In this document: positions 14,301 to 24,982 of the stretch, one piece after another
How the letters are laid out: each line of letters starts with the position of its first letter
Position numbering within the stretch: position 1 is the first letter of the stretch
DNA from: Trichoplax sp. H2
Taxonomy: Eukaryota > Placozoa > Uniplacotomia > Trichoplacea
Reading direction: 5' to 3'
Assembly: GCA_003344405.1 (NCBI GenBank)
Contig: NOWV01000029.1
Span: 186,001-250,000, forward strand
DNA: 64,000 nucleotides
The notes under the pieces: model-generated
Database searches by the model: none
Told to the model about the DNA's origin: nothing
The model's input: the letters and a program-made list of their open reading frames with translations, nothing else
Position numbers and translations under genes: made by a program

Positions 14301-15706
14301 GATAGGTGTAGAGCTGCAATAAAGCGCAGACAGATCATTGTATATGAGGGTATGCATTTATTTTTAATTCTTGAATAATTTTTAAACTATCATCCCATTC
14401 GAAGGGAGAAAACCTTTATTCAGCGTTTATCAATTCCTTTATCAGATTATAACCTGATTCCCGTACTAAAGACCATGTGCGATAAGGATGTCAAACTTCA
14501 TTGCAGGAAAAATCACCCATCTAAAGGCTTGGCACCAATTATTAGCTGTCTTAGGAAACTTCTTTTAAAACATGTTAGAGAACCGTACAGATCAATGGTA
14601 TAATTAGATTATGTCCACTAATATTATTCTATTATTTATTTTTATCGTGTAGAAACTTTCCGGCGATTGCTCTACTGCAGTTAGACATTTAGAGGAGGCA
14701 CAAGCTAAAGAATTTCAACTTGATCCCAATCTTCGAGCTATGTGTTACGTCGAGGTTATTAAAACTTGACAATCTATTGCTTAGTTTTTAGTTGCAAATC
14801 TGTAAAAATTTGCAACTACTTATCTGCTTTAGGTTTCAACTTTCTGTCCGGGTACTAGACCAAACGAAATTAATATTTGCTTGAAGAGAAACTTTGGACT
14901 CATAAAAAATCATAATTGCAGCTTGGTAATTTACGGATACATACATTTCCTATGCTAAATGCGTACAAGGCTAGGATGTCTCGTAAAATTCTGAAATCTA
15001 TGCTATTATTTTATCATTGTAATTAAGGAAATTATCCGAATTGTTGCCGAAGAAGCTGAGGACATCAAAGCTGATCCAGATTTATATAGCAAATGTCTTT
15101 ATGATATCAAAAGACATTGTATAGATGAACTTGAGATAAACTCGCAAGGTATTAAATAAAGTTGTGAAAGCTTTCAGTTTTCTCATATGCATCAACGTAG
15201 TTTATCAAACTTTTGATTTTATGCTTTTTAAATAAATCTTTCACTGTATTATTTCATTAATGCAGTGTTGGCATGTCTATGGAAAGCAAATAAAAGTCGA
15301 AAAAAATTCGATCTTCAATGCAAGGCTGAGCTGGAAAAGAAAGCCAAACAATTATCAGAAATGAAAGAGGTGACCTAAATAATTGCCTTCTTTATTGTAT
15401 TAGATGTTTAAATACGTTGTAGACTTAATCTATGTATGGCATAAGTTTTGTATGCTGTACAAAATATACTATTAGAACTAATATTCTACGTACAACATCA
15501 TTTTCAATCATTTATTTTAGGAAATATCGAAGGGCGAATATCAACAGCTAAATAATCTTGGTGATGTCGTAGGAGCTATTACTGAATCAGAATCGAAAAA
15601 CTATTTAATTTTTGTTTTCTGTGGAATTATTTTGGCGATTTTTGTGGGAGGTCTCCTATTTGGGCGTATTAGTAAGCGTTTACCTCGGGCTCAAAAGAAT
15701 GAGTAG
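5350..15706 (+). CDS. GLG1: Golgi apparatus protein 1 (GLG1 / MG-160 / ESL-1)
   Basis: Type I Golgi membrane glycoprotein; animal members bind FGFs and E-selectin and affect TGF-beta maturation. Spliced by eye into 28 phase-consistent exons, 1,492 aa: 5350-6765, 9323-9352, 9429-9512, 9841-10059, 10148-10393, 10660-10710, 10839-11001, 11084-11298, 11434-11534, 11637-11738, 11856-11997, 12082-12222, 12325-12411, 12568-12630, 12826-12930, 13010-13098, 13167-13275, 13377-13469, 13606-13677, 14016-14081, 14156-14238, 14306-14349, 14446-14597, 14653-14754, 14833-14925, 15028-15148, 15266-15369, 15521-15706. A signal peptide is followed by about 430 hydrophilic residues, then the array of GLG1 Cys-rich repeats from CGRDAKRFC (about residue 443) onward. 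One membrane helix (about 1459-1479) and a short basic tail, RISKRLPRAQKNE, close the protein. Human GLG1 is about 1,180 aa; the excess is the N-terminal region. Exon 9 could use another acceptor, but 11421 would meet a stop. Confidence 0.95.
5791..6590 (+). repeat. In-frame 198-204-bp tandem repeats in GLG1 exon 1
   Basis: Four successive copies start at 5791, 5989, 6193 and 6397; the last decays. Each encodes 66-68 residues rich in Asp, Gln, Asn, Lys and Ser, with recurring NPVDQKN, HRPDSNQ and QSKD motifs. The copies at 5989 and 6193 differ at only five of 204 bases, so at least one duplication is recent. The first copy is clearly older. No cysteine is present, unlike the GLG1 repeats that follow. 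Confidence 0.95.
6766..9322 (+). other. GLG1 intron 1 (2.56 kb)
   Basis: This intron is far longer than the other GLG1 introns. It starts gtaagt and ends in a pyrimidine-rich tract plus ccaatag. It is AT-rich and I see no gene in it. Open frames at 7036-7230 and 7353-7604 have no recognisable content. It separates the repeat-bearing exon from a 30-bp exon. Confidence 0.8.
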
Positions 15707-16070
15707 AATTATTCGTTATTGGTAAATCATGACTCTCGCTCAATATTAACAATTCTTTTATCAAATCCATACGATACACTGTGTACGTGCTCAGTTTTTT
15801 CATCAAGCACTCCATATTGTTATAGTATAAAGAAAATTTTAAATGCAGTGATTATAATGATTTACCGCAGTTTCGCCAATTAACTGATAATATCGACGTT
15901 AATGTACTGTAAAGTTTACCTTCTATATATATACTACCAATTATAGCGTTGGCAAAGTATTAAATGTAGGTAAAGCAATATGAATTAACTGTACGTATGC
16001 TTAGCCTGAGCGTTGCTACGGCAGACACGCTTATGTAAATTTTAACGCTTGTATTCATATGCAATAAAAT
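15707..16070 (+). terminator. GLG1 3' flank with poly(A) signal candidate
   Basis: No gene is seen in this AT-rich stretch after the GLG1 stop. A canonical AATAAA occurs at 16063-16068, about 360 bp past the stop, and is the clearest candidate cleavage signal. It sits against the end of a weak minus-strand exon candidate at 16071. Confidence 0.4.
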
Positions 16071-16216
16071 CTACCTTTTGCAGGTCCTTCCTTGTAGCCA
16101 AGCGTCGTTTATTTGCCCATTTAATTCAATTTGAAGGCTCTTCTTTATGCTGTATTCAAATATATCTTGTATACCGTATAAATCAGTGTATGATAGATAC
16201 GTTGATGCCTGAAGCT
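16071..16216 (-). CDS. Possible terminal exon of a small unidentified gene
   Basis: Read on the minus strand, a good acceptor (attatcattacag) at about 16217 opens a frame of 47 residues ending in TAG. The frame includes YLSYTDLYGIQDIFEYSIKK and has ordinary protein composition. It needs one base from a preceding exon. The short signal-peptide-like frame at 16423-16554 upstream could supply this if a donor within GAATACAGTACG is used, giving an 83-aa secreted product. That join is a guess. I do not recognise the protein. Confidence 0.28.
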
Positions 16217-16422
16217 CTGTAATGATAATTATTAGTATATTAATTATGCATGTTCTGTAGACTAACAAGTCGAACTTGTATAGGTATAGATTACATAATT
16301 ACAATGTATTTATGGATACAGATAGCTTGCTGAGATTGTATACTTTGGTCAGCCATCATGATAAGGGAAAATTAATACTTACCATAGTACTTACATTTAC
16401 TGTTTTAGTCAGAACTTACTTG

Positions 16423-16554
16423 TTAATGTGACTCATTGATAATCGTACTGTATTCCGGTTGCGAGATACGTATGTCCACTTGCATAGTATAGTTGGAGGC
16501 GTTAATGCACCAAATGACAAACAGTGCTAGCATATTGATGTCGTTGTACAGCAT
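16423..16554 (-). CDS. Small signal-peptide-like ORF, 43 aa
   Basis: On the minus strand an ATG at 16554 opens a 43-residue frame ending in TAA. It starts MLYNDINMLALFVIWCINA, a hydrophobic run that would serve as a signal peptide with an Ala-containing cleavage region. It continues with a hydrophilic stretch that includes NYT, a possible glycosylation site. It may be the first exon of a small secreted protein whose second exon lies at 16071-16216, or chance. No family is recognised. Confidence 0.25.
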   Translation of the reverse strand: MLYNDINMLALFVIWCINASNYTMQVDIRISQPEYSTIINESH

Positions 16555-18133
16555 TCTTCACCTTCTTCTTCTGTACTCTTTTCGCGTTACCTTAAATATC
16601 GTCTCTTTGCTGGTTATGATATCCTTGAGTGGCTGTTAGTCTTGAATAAAGGGTTTGTATCCATATCTAAGTGATATTAACAGAAATCCTTGTAATAATG
16701 GAAAGTATTAATGATGCACTAGTCAATCCATAACTACTAACTCTGTATAACTATTGCGTAGAACATACTCAAAAATTTCTTCTACATATACTCTAAAAAA
16801 GTAGCTCTACGCTATTGCCTTTTGTTGATATTGCACACACAGTATCGTAGCTGACTGATGTAAATTAAAACCTTTATAAATAATTGCCATTGCTTGGCTA
16901 ATGCATACATTGATCATAGGCGTGTAACTGCATCACAACCACTAATTTGTGTATAAACATTATTTCCAAGTATTTAAAGAGTATCAAGATTTATTTAAGG
17001 TGTATTGTATTGCTTTGCCGTCCTTCATGTAGGCGTACAGTATCATCGGAGTATGCTTTATTAATTAATTAATTAATATATGCAGGTAACTCCGTAGCAG
17101 TCAGTCATTTCTACATTGCATAAAACATAGGGTAAAGATTTGTTTTAGGTGGAGTATGTATAGCAATACTTTTTTCTTCCCTCTATATAGTACCATTGCA
17201 TTACTTTATGTATTAATAATTATTTCTTTACCATTTATACCAACTTAATATGGATGAAGAGAACGGCTTAATGCCTTGGTGTATGTCAATAGTCAAGAAT
17301 ATCTGTGAAGCTTTTCCTTCTTTCCTCGATATAGTGGCATTGCATTATTTTCTGCATGAATAATTATTTTTTTCACCCTTCATGCCAACTCGATATGGAT
17401 TAAGAGAACGGCTTGATAACTTCCGTGTATGTCAATAGTGAAGAAAATTTGTTAAGCTTTCCTTGTATGGAAAGCAAATATGCCAAAGGCGTCTTGACGG
17501 CAGATAATAAACAGTATGATTGTTTGATAAGCCATTGGGATTGTACGTATATTAATAAATAATAAAAAGGTTTAGTTGAGCTAAAAGCGGTCAATCGCTG
17601 CCATCATCTATGAGTACTGTATATCCATTTTAGAAACGTATACCAGTTTGTTTTCGACTTGAGAGGCATTGAATAGCCCTCCACCAAGTTTCCCCTTACA
17701 AGTGGAAAGCATAAGTTTGATCGTATACAGTAATGCAAGTTTTGAAATGGTCGTTGAAAAAATATTAGCCACTGTTCTGTATTCTGGTCAATCATTTCTG
17801 ATGTATTGGAGACTGCTTGATTTTTGATGAACTACACACTTGAGGTTCTACATGGCACAGTTGGATTAATTGAATTTGTGAGATTACAGAGAGAATGAAA
17901 TTATTCTTACCGATCAATAAGACTGTATTTGAATGGATAAGTTACAACATCCTGCTGATTTTGTTATTTTAGTGCAGTACATTTTTAGGCTACTGTACGT
18001 GATATATTTTATGGATGCATTGATAGAATAGAATATTAAGCTAATGAGCTCAACAATGGTACCAAGGTGCACATTGACCAACGGTTGGTGAAGCACCAAT
18101 GTGCATTATTGACGAGAGTCAATATTATGGCCT
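16555..18133. other. Intergenic DNA
   Basis: No gene is supported. It contains a short attaatta run near 17067-17078 and the 146-bp duplication listed separately. Open frames on the minus strand at 17400-17594, 17604-17795 and 17914-18099 have no protein-like features. Confidence 0.4.
17185..17475. repeat. Diverged 146-bp tandem duplication
   Basis: Two copies, with the shared anchor aagagaacggctt at 17256 and 17402, give a period of 146 bp. Both contain a central tatggat and a tgtatgtcaatagt stretch, but they differ by many substitutions and small indels. The duplication is therefore not recent. No coding content. Confidence 0.8.
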
Positions 18134-18523
18134 ATTTAGCCACTAGTGAAAAATCGCTTGGACGAAAAGCTGCATTCATGGGCTATGTCAACAATCTTTC
18201 CATGACAATACCATTACGACATCCCACCTAGGATTGAATATTTTCAAATTATGCAACCGATCGGATTTTCGGTTGTCTCTATCTAGAGGTAAAAATGAGG
18301 CATTTATTAACACATTGGTCTACTACTCATTTAGCCACTAGTGAAAAATCGCTTGGACGAAAAGCTGCATTCATGGGCTATGTCAACAATCTTTCCATGA
18401 CAATACCATTACGACATCCCACATAGGATTGAATATTTTCAAATTATGCAACCGATCGGATTTTCGGTTGTCTCTATCTAGAGGCAAAAATGAGACATTT
18501 ATTAACACATTGGTCAACTACTC
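18134..18523. repeat. Near-identical 195-bp tandem duplication
   Basis: Two copies, 18134-18328 and 18329-18523, start atttagccactagtgaaaa and end near acacattggtc. Only a few positions differ. Each copy carries the short palindrome-like stretch aaccgatcggattttcggtt. The unit has no open frame of note. The high identity points to a recent event or active homogenisation. Confidence 0.93.
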
Positions 18524-19478
18524 ATGTGGCAGCCATAAGCGACGACGGTATCATCGCCTAATCCTTCATCCTTGATTGATTTTTCTTATTATTGTAACGG
18601 TCGCCTTTTACGACTGTGCTGCGCTATGCAAATTGAAATGATGTGCATGAATTTGGAGCTCTTTTCATGCTTGACTCCAGGGACTTTTGCATCAAAATGA
18701 GCAAGCTTCTATGATGATATTATCATCCTCACTACTAAAATAATATTAGCCTTTTGCTGTGATCTCTCGGCCATCTCCATTTCTACCCAAGCCAGAGCAC
18801 ACATGAATGGATTGTGTTAGCTCGGGCCTTCGTCCCCGCCCATCATCGTTGAAGAGAGAAAGCTTGCCTGGTTTCAAGCCTTTACTGAATGGCCCATGCC
18901 TGTACTGTATGCGCGCGCCTATTGGGGGTCAACGGCCGAGGTCAATCGGCGGGGTCATGGTTGGCAACCAGGTTTGCAACCAGCTCTCCGCCATCATGCG
19001 CGATGAAAAAAAGCAAATGAAGAATGGTTAGTGGCGTGCTGAATGAATCATCATCACAGGCCATGAATTGTCCAGGGTATACTTAACTGTAGCAGCAAGT
19101 CTTGAATTCAAAAAAATAGCCCGCTGTAAAGGGCTTTTATTCATGACTCCATCCATTTCTTTTCACCATTTCAATAGTTTTTTTTGTTGTTGGCATGCGT
19201 TGCATTGTATTATTGCTACCATATTAGACGTCATATTATACGTACAGTATGAGTTGATGGGTTGAAAGCTTGAACAACAACTGCAGTCGATGCCGGTTGC
19301 CGGTATCCTACAGGATGTACTCTACCCATGGACACAATGTACTGTAGGTGAGCACCGTTGGTACCATGATCCAGTATCCTTCTCTACAGTACCAACACTA
19401 CAGTGTACAGTCGTTGAGCAACACCTTGGCTTGTCGACAAAAATAATAAAAATAAACACAATCTGTGTTTGTTTTTAG
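18524..19478. other. Intergenic DNA with a local GC-rich patch
   Basis: Around 18780-19000 base composition rises above the surrounding DNA. An open frame at 18807-19031 (+) encodes 74 residues rich in Arg, Pro and Gly. The patch could be a CpG-rich promoter or a first exon for the weak exon at 19479-19575, but no phase-consistent join was found. Confidence 0.3.
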
Positions 19479-19575
19479 TTTGGAAAAGCCCGACAAGTAT
19501 ATCAACGCATTCTACGATCGTGAGGTAGAAAGTGGAGGAGAGATCTTCAAGTCCCAACTGGAACATCTTGATTAA
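19479..19575 (+). CDS. Possible orphan terminal exon
   Basis: After a pyrimidine-rich tract and acceptor (gtttgtttttag) the plus strand has one spare base and then 31 codons ending in TAA. They begin LEKPDKYINAFYDREVESGG and end in LEHLD. Composition is charged and protein-like. The INAFYDREVE stretch is faintly like the FY-containing helix of SPX domains, but this is too short to assign. Upstream exons were not found. Confidence 0.25.
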
Positions 19576-22500
19576 TAGAGTAAGTAGTTGGATGGATCGT
19601 TATGTAATTTTAAAATAGATCAATGCAGTATTTATCAACGGATGAAAACAACAACTTGCAAACCTGATCAGTTCAACTCGACATGTTACGCTGATGATAC
19701 ATCACCCATGCGATGGCAGGGTGTGCTTGCATTTTTTTCTCTTTCCTCTATCAGTGGTGTACTTTTCCATCGATCGACCTACTACTATACAGTATAGACG
19801 CTAGACACTGTTTTATTAACGTAGAGCTTGTTAGTGATCGTCTTGGATTGAAATACTCCAAGTCTATCTTGATTCTTACCGTTAATAACTGGTCGAAATG
19901 GATGTCATTAAATAGAAACCATGACTTGATCCAAACATGCTAACCCAAACTTTTTGAAGCTGATACAACATCATTTCATTATAGCAAATATTTTACATCT
20001 GTCGAAATTGTTTCCGCCTGTATGAATATCACTCACTCACTTTGTCTATTCTACACTGTACAGTAACCATCGCTCACTTTGGTCATAGACTGATAGCAAA
20101 CTCTCTCGCTATATCTGTTAGACTAAAAATTTACTAAAGTCGATTACAAAAGTCTCTCCGCTCACAGTACTATACATGAACATTATTAACTGAATGATCG
20201 ATCCAACGACCTTTATCGCAAATAATACCGATTCAATTCCATGGATAAAAATGGCCCCCCCCCCAAAAAAAATAGACGGTACAGCATAGAAAACGAATAT
20301 TTTAAAATTCATCGTCCCAATCGACTTCAGATAAACTCCATGATTCTACTGCTAGTCGAGATGAAGGCGTTATGAAGCCGTTCTAATTTTGCCAAAGCCG
20401 GTGAAACTAGAATAGATTCCACGCGTATTCAGTACTGCAGTACAGAAATAGTATAAGACATTGGCGTATAACATATGTAAATGAATAGGTTTAGCCATTC
20501 ACCATTTTACTATTAATGATTGATTGATTGATTGATGGTTGCATGTTGACAGTAGAGTATCTGAGTGTAATCCTACCTTGGCTATACTCTACTTGTAATA
20601 TGCGCTTGACTGACAGAAACACTACCTAAACAACTATGTCCACTGAACCGGTTTCGCTAGTGTTGTAGTCAGCATCCAATATCCAACAAGGAACTGGGCC
20701 TCTATTAGCTTAATGAAGCCAATCTACATATTGCAGTAGTAAGCCATGCAAGATTCTACAGAGCACGTTGTTGTTGAAGGAAATCCTAGCTCAAGAAGCA
20801 AAACGGCGGATTGGCATGGATACAATACAATTGATTGCAAGCGATCTTTGACAAGGGACTATTTTCTTGTAGTCTTTTAAGTAGCCGTATGCTTACCCTT
20901 TTATATCGCATACTATATGAAATAAGTATCATCATGCCCTCCAAATAGTATTACTGCTATACTCTATCCAATATTGGCAGAGTCTGTTCGACAGTATTAG
21001 CCGGCGACAATATTTCCATAAAACAACATTAGTCATGGTAGCAATAAATTGACCGGTGTGGCAAGAATTGTTCCCAACTGTAAAAGTCAAATATTATTCA
21101 TACATACGGGTATAAACTACTACTAAAAGAAGACTTTTGAGTAGTCCATGATACTAGCATGCGATATGGCCAATCAATTTGGCCGGATTAATTTAATTGA
21201 ATTAGGGTGCACATTCCGCAGATTGTCAAGGAATGACACAGGAGATCTCCAGTTGTACAGTACTAGGAATGAGTTCATTACTCATAGGTAGGAGAAAGTC
21301 CATAGCCTATTTATTGATTGACGATAAAACGAGATGCATTTGGCAACATTTCACGCGGTAGTAACTTGGCCGATGCGAAACACCGGTCTTCGGATCAATT
21401 CATGCGGCAAGTTTTTTTCGGTTAAAAGAAAAATAGTCACGTTGTTCGCCGCGATGTATGCATAGAATTTCATACAGCTGTTGGACTAATAGGACAGTAT
21501 TACCGAATATAATTTAATTAAGTGGCAAAAGAAAATTAAAGTAGACGAAATGACCAGAGACAGTGCTGTAGGTCAAAGGCCTCTTCAAAAATTTACTTTT
21601 TACAGATCCTACAGACGCTAATTGTATATATATATAGTGCACTCAAATTGGTAAGAAAATTGGCCAAGTCCCAATGAGTAAAAAAGGTAGTTGTTGTGAG
21701 ACAGCGGCTACTTGTTTTCAAAAAGGAAAAACATTTCATATAGGAAATGCGTCCAAAGCATAAATATAGTACTAAAGTACAACCGCATCAGGACAATTGC
21801 CACCCATGACTTTTACGGGCATTTTCTACCCCTGAAGAACTATTTAGCTATTCAAAAATCGAAAAATTCTTCTATCATTTACATTTATGTGTTACTTTTT
21901 ATAATTTAAGACACATTAACTCAAAAAGATTTAGTTATGGATGGCAATTATCCGGGTGACAGTTGTCCTAAAACCATAAAATGCTGCGCTTGATTTTATA
22001 TATTGTCCAATTTGATTATGTGTATAGATGCACACATACTTTGCCAAGAAATCACTAGAGGACACCAAGTGTGTGTGTAATGTCTTCTTGACGAGCACAT
22101 GAATTGGAATTTTTATGTCGTTACAATCCAATATTATTGCAAAAAAAACGATTTATATTGTTACGATTTAAGAATATGTACTTGCTGTGTAAACTTTACA
22201 GTAGAAGTACGTAGTTAGTGCGAGTAGTGTTCAATAAGCTAATTTTGTAAACCTTTACGCGAAAGCAATCTTTATTCTTACATTATTTCATCGTGCAACG
22301 TACAGTAAACGACTTCAACTACAATTTTATCCTCTTATTACAATAAAAAGAAGTTCCTATTTTTAATCAAGAGGAGAAAGTTTTTTATTTTAAGAGGGGA
22401 TGAGCAAAAGAATTCAAGACATATTTATTTACAGTATATTATGCCACTAGATTATAAATTACCAATAGAGCGCCAGTTACTAGGGTAATATTTTAATACT

Positions 22501-22669
22501 AGTTGATATTAAATAAGTGAATAGGAGTGTACGCAAATTAACAAGAAATTGCATACCACGGATTGAGAAATTTTCACCTAACGTTCGCTTGAACTTTTTG
22601 TAGGTACAAAAATTACTTCACAACTTTACCCATATTATTCTGCGCACTCAAATTTGAGAAATTTGAGAA
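19576..22669. other. Intergenic DNA before the first CPT1 gene
   Basis: I see no supported gene. A minus-strand frame at 20118-20312 is hydrophobic but spans a poly-C/poly-A run (20255-20272) and is likely chance. A short gatt tetranucleotide run lies near 20517-20536. The last part, 22500-22669, is the presumed promoter of the CPT1 gene; I saw no clear TATA box. Confidence 0.4.
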
Positions 22670-24982
22670 ATGGCGGAAGCAAGGCAAGCTGTTGCATTCC
22701 AATTTACAATCACCTCTAATGGGATTTTTATCGACTTCAATCAAGTAGGAATCAATAATGCTATTCAAACAGTATTACACGCAATACGGCTGAAATGGCG
22801 CAACTTCCGTAATTCTCTACATAAGAGTGTATTTCCAAATTCTGCTAAATCGTATCTAATTATCGCGATGGTATTAGTTTTACTGCGCTATCTACAGTTT
22901 GGGCCGGTAAAATATCTCTTTCAATTAGAAGCTTACATCCCTACGCAGGATCCTCGAATTACCATCGCCACTCATGTTGTTATATTAGCAACGGTATTGT
23001 GGATCACCTTGGCTTATTTTAAGCGATACATGTTAAAACTTTTGCTCATGTACAAGGGATGGATATTTGAGAGCGGAGGAAAGATCTCGCTCCAAACTAA
23101 AATTTGGTATGGCTTGATAAATATGTTGAAGTGGAAAGGAAAACTCCAGTTATTAAGCTATCAGTCTTCACTGCCACGATTGCCAGTCCCTTCTTTAGAA
23201 TCAACTACCAAAAGATACCTCCAATCAGTACGTCCGTTAGTTAACGACGAAAAATATGACCGGATGGCCAAGCTGGCCAATGAATTCCAGAATGGTATTG
23301 GATGTAAACTCCAACGTTATCTAGTTCTTTATTCATGGTGGGCGAGTAACTATGTCTCTAGCTGGTGGGAAAATTATGTCTATTTACGGAGTCGTGAATC
23401 ACTCCTCATTAATAGTAACTATTACATGATAGATGGAGCCACTGAAGAAACCGTGACCAACAGACAAGCTGCTCGCGCAGCAAGCATAACAAGAAGTGTA
23501 ATACAATATCGCCAAATGATAGACGATGAGAGCTTGGAACCATTGATACTTCGGGATTCAATTCCGATGTGTTGTAAGCAACATCTTAGGCAAATGAATA
23601 CTGCAAGATTACCCGGAAAGGAATTTGATAAGATTGCCCATTACAGTTCAAGCATTTCTCGTCATATTGCCGTTCTTCATAAAGGTCGCTATTACAAGCT
23701 TGATTTGTATCGCGGTCCACGCTGGCTAAAATTAGTGGACCTAGAAAAGCAATTTCAGCGTATCATTGATGATGAAGAAGAACCACTACCGAGTGAATTA
23801 CACTTGGCTGCGTTAACAGCCGTAGACAGGACTCGCTGGGCTACAATACGTGAAGAATACTTCTCAAACGGAATTAATAAGCAGTCTCTAGATGTAATCG
23901 AAAAATCTGCTTTTGTTCTTGTATTAGACGATACCGAACAATTTTATCAAGAAAATGATCCTAGTAAGTTTAATTCATTTTGCAAAGCATGCCTTTGCGG
24001 TAACGGCTACAACAGATGGTTTGATAAATCAATGACTGCAATCATTTATGCTAATGGACGATTTGGAGCGAATTTGGAGCACACATTTGCAGATGCACCA
24101 ATATTTGGTCATCTACTTGAATATCTCATGACAAACGATGCATCTCCAGGAAGATTTAAGCCGGATGGCCATTGTGATGGTGAATCCAGCGTGGACAATA
24201 TTGGCCGTCCTACCCGATTGAAGTGGGATATTCCTTCTAAATGTTGTGAAGAAATTGAAGATTGCGCCCAAATTGCAAAGTCGGCCATAAGTGATCTCGA
24301 TCTTTATGTGCTAGATTTTACTGAATATGGCAAAGGATATATGAAAACTTGTAAAGTTAGTCCTGATGGTTACATGCAAATGGCGTTACAATTGACCTAC
24401 TATAGATTAAGTCGTCAATTTTGCTTAACCTACGAGTCAAGCATGACACGATTATACAGAGAAGGTAGGACTGAAACTGTGCGACCTGTTACTATGTTGT
24501 CTACAGAATTCGTTCACACTATGTGCGATAACAAGAAAAGCAGCGCTGAAAAGCGTCAAGCTTTAAGGAATGCTTGTGAAAATCATGCTATGTTAGCAAA
24601 GGAAGCCATGTTGGGTTATGGGATCGATCGCCATCTGTTTTGCTTATATGTTGTATCAAAATATCTTAAACTCGATTCACCGTTTTTAAAAGAAGTATTA
24701 AGTGAACCTTGGCGCCTGTCTACTAGTCAAACCCCTCACAGGCAGACGAAATTTTGCAATGATGAGGATTACGATGCTTGCGCTAAAAAGTTATCTGCTG
24801 GTGGTGGATTTGGCCCAGTGGCTGACGACGGCTATGGCGTTTCTTACATTTTTACTGGCAATCGATATGTAGTCATTCATATTACGTCAAAGAAATCCTG
24901 CAGAGGTACAGGTTCCGAAAAATTTGCTAAAATGTTGAGAAAAAGCCTGCTAGATATGCGAAAAATCTTTCAAGATTCTTAA
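22670..24982 (+). CDS. CPT1: Carnitine O-palmitoyltransferase 1, copy A (intronless)
   Basis: Outer mitochondrial membrane enzyme that transfers long-chain acyl groups from CoA to carnitine, the controlled step of fatty-acid entry into mitochondria. The uninterrupted frame gives 770 aa, the usual CPT1 length. The N-terminus MAEARQAVAFQF is the CPT1 regulatory segment. Two membrane spans lie at about 61-76 and 100-116. The catalytic motif EHTFADAP places the active His at residue 471, and YRLSRQFCLTYESSMTRLYR is the conserved substrate region. The C-terminal LSTSQTP and GGGFGPVADDGYGVSY motifs are intact. Glu3, needed for malonyl-CoA control in mammals, is present, while the mammalian His5 is Arg. 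A candidate AATAAA lies at 25123-25128. No intron interrupts it, unlike the neighbouring multi-exon genes. Confidence 0.97.
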   Translation: MAEARQAVAFQFTITSNGIFIDFNQVGINNAIQTVLHAIRLKWRNFRNSLHKSVFPNSAKSYLIIAMVLVLLRYLQFGPVKYLFQLEAYIPTQDPRITIATHVVILATVLWITLAYFKRYMLKLLLMYKGWIFESGGKISLQTKIWYGLINMLKWKGKLQLLSYQSSLPRLPVPSLESTTKRYLQSVRPLVNDEKYDRMAKLANEFQNGIGCKLQRYLVLYSWWASNYVSSWWENYVYLRSRESLLINSNYYMIDGATEETVTNRQAARAASITRSVIQYRQMIDDESLEPLILRDSIPMCCKQHLRQMNTARLPGKEFDKIAHYSSSISRHIAVLHKGRYYKLDLYRGPRWLKLVDLEKQFQRIIDDEEEPLPSELHLAALTAVDRTRWATIREEYFSNGINKQSLDVIEKSAFVLVLDDTEQFYQENDPSKFNSFCKACLCGNGYNRWFDKSMTAIIYANGRFGANLEHTFADAPIFGHLLEYLMTNDASPGRFKPDGHCDGESSVDNIGRPTRLKWDIPSKCCEEIEDCAQIAKSAISDLDLYVLDFTEYGKGYMKTCKVSPDGYMQMALQLTYYRLSRQFCLTYESSMTRLYREGRTETVRPVTMLSTEFVHTMCDNKKSSAEKRQALRNACENHAMLAKEAMLGYGIDRHLFCLYVVSKYLKLDSPFLKEVLSEPWRLSTSQTPHRQTKFCNDEDYDACAKKLSAGGGFGPVADDGYGVSYIFTGNRYVVIHITSKKSCRGTGSEKFAKMLRKSLLDMRKIFQDS

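Noticed and set aside
20118-20312. Hydrophobic 64-aa minus-strand frame
   Set aside because: It crosses a poly-C/poly-A run, lacks splice partners and has no recognisable domain.
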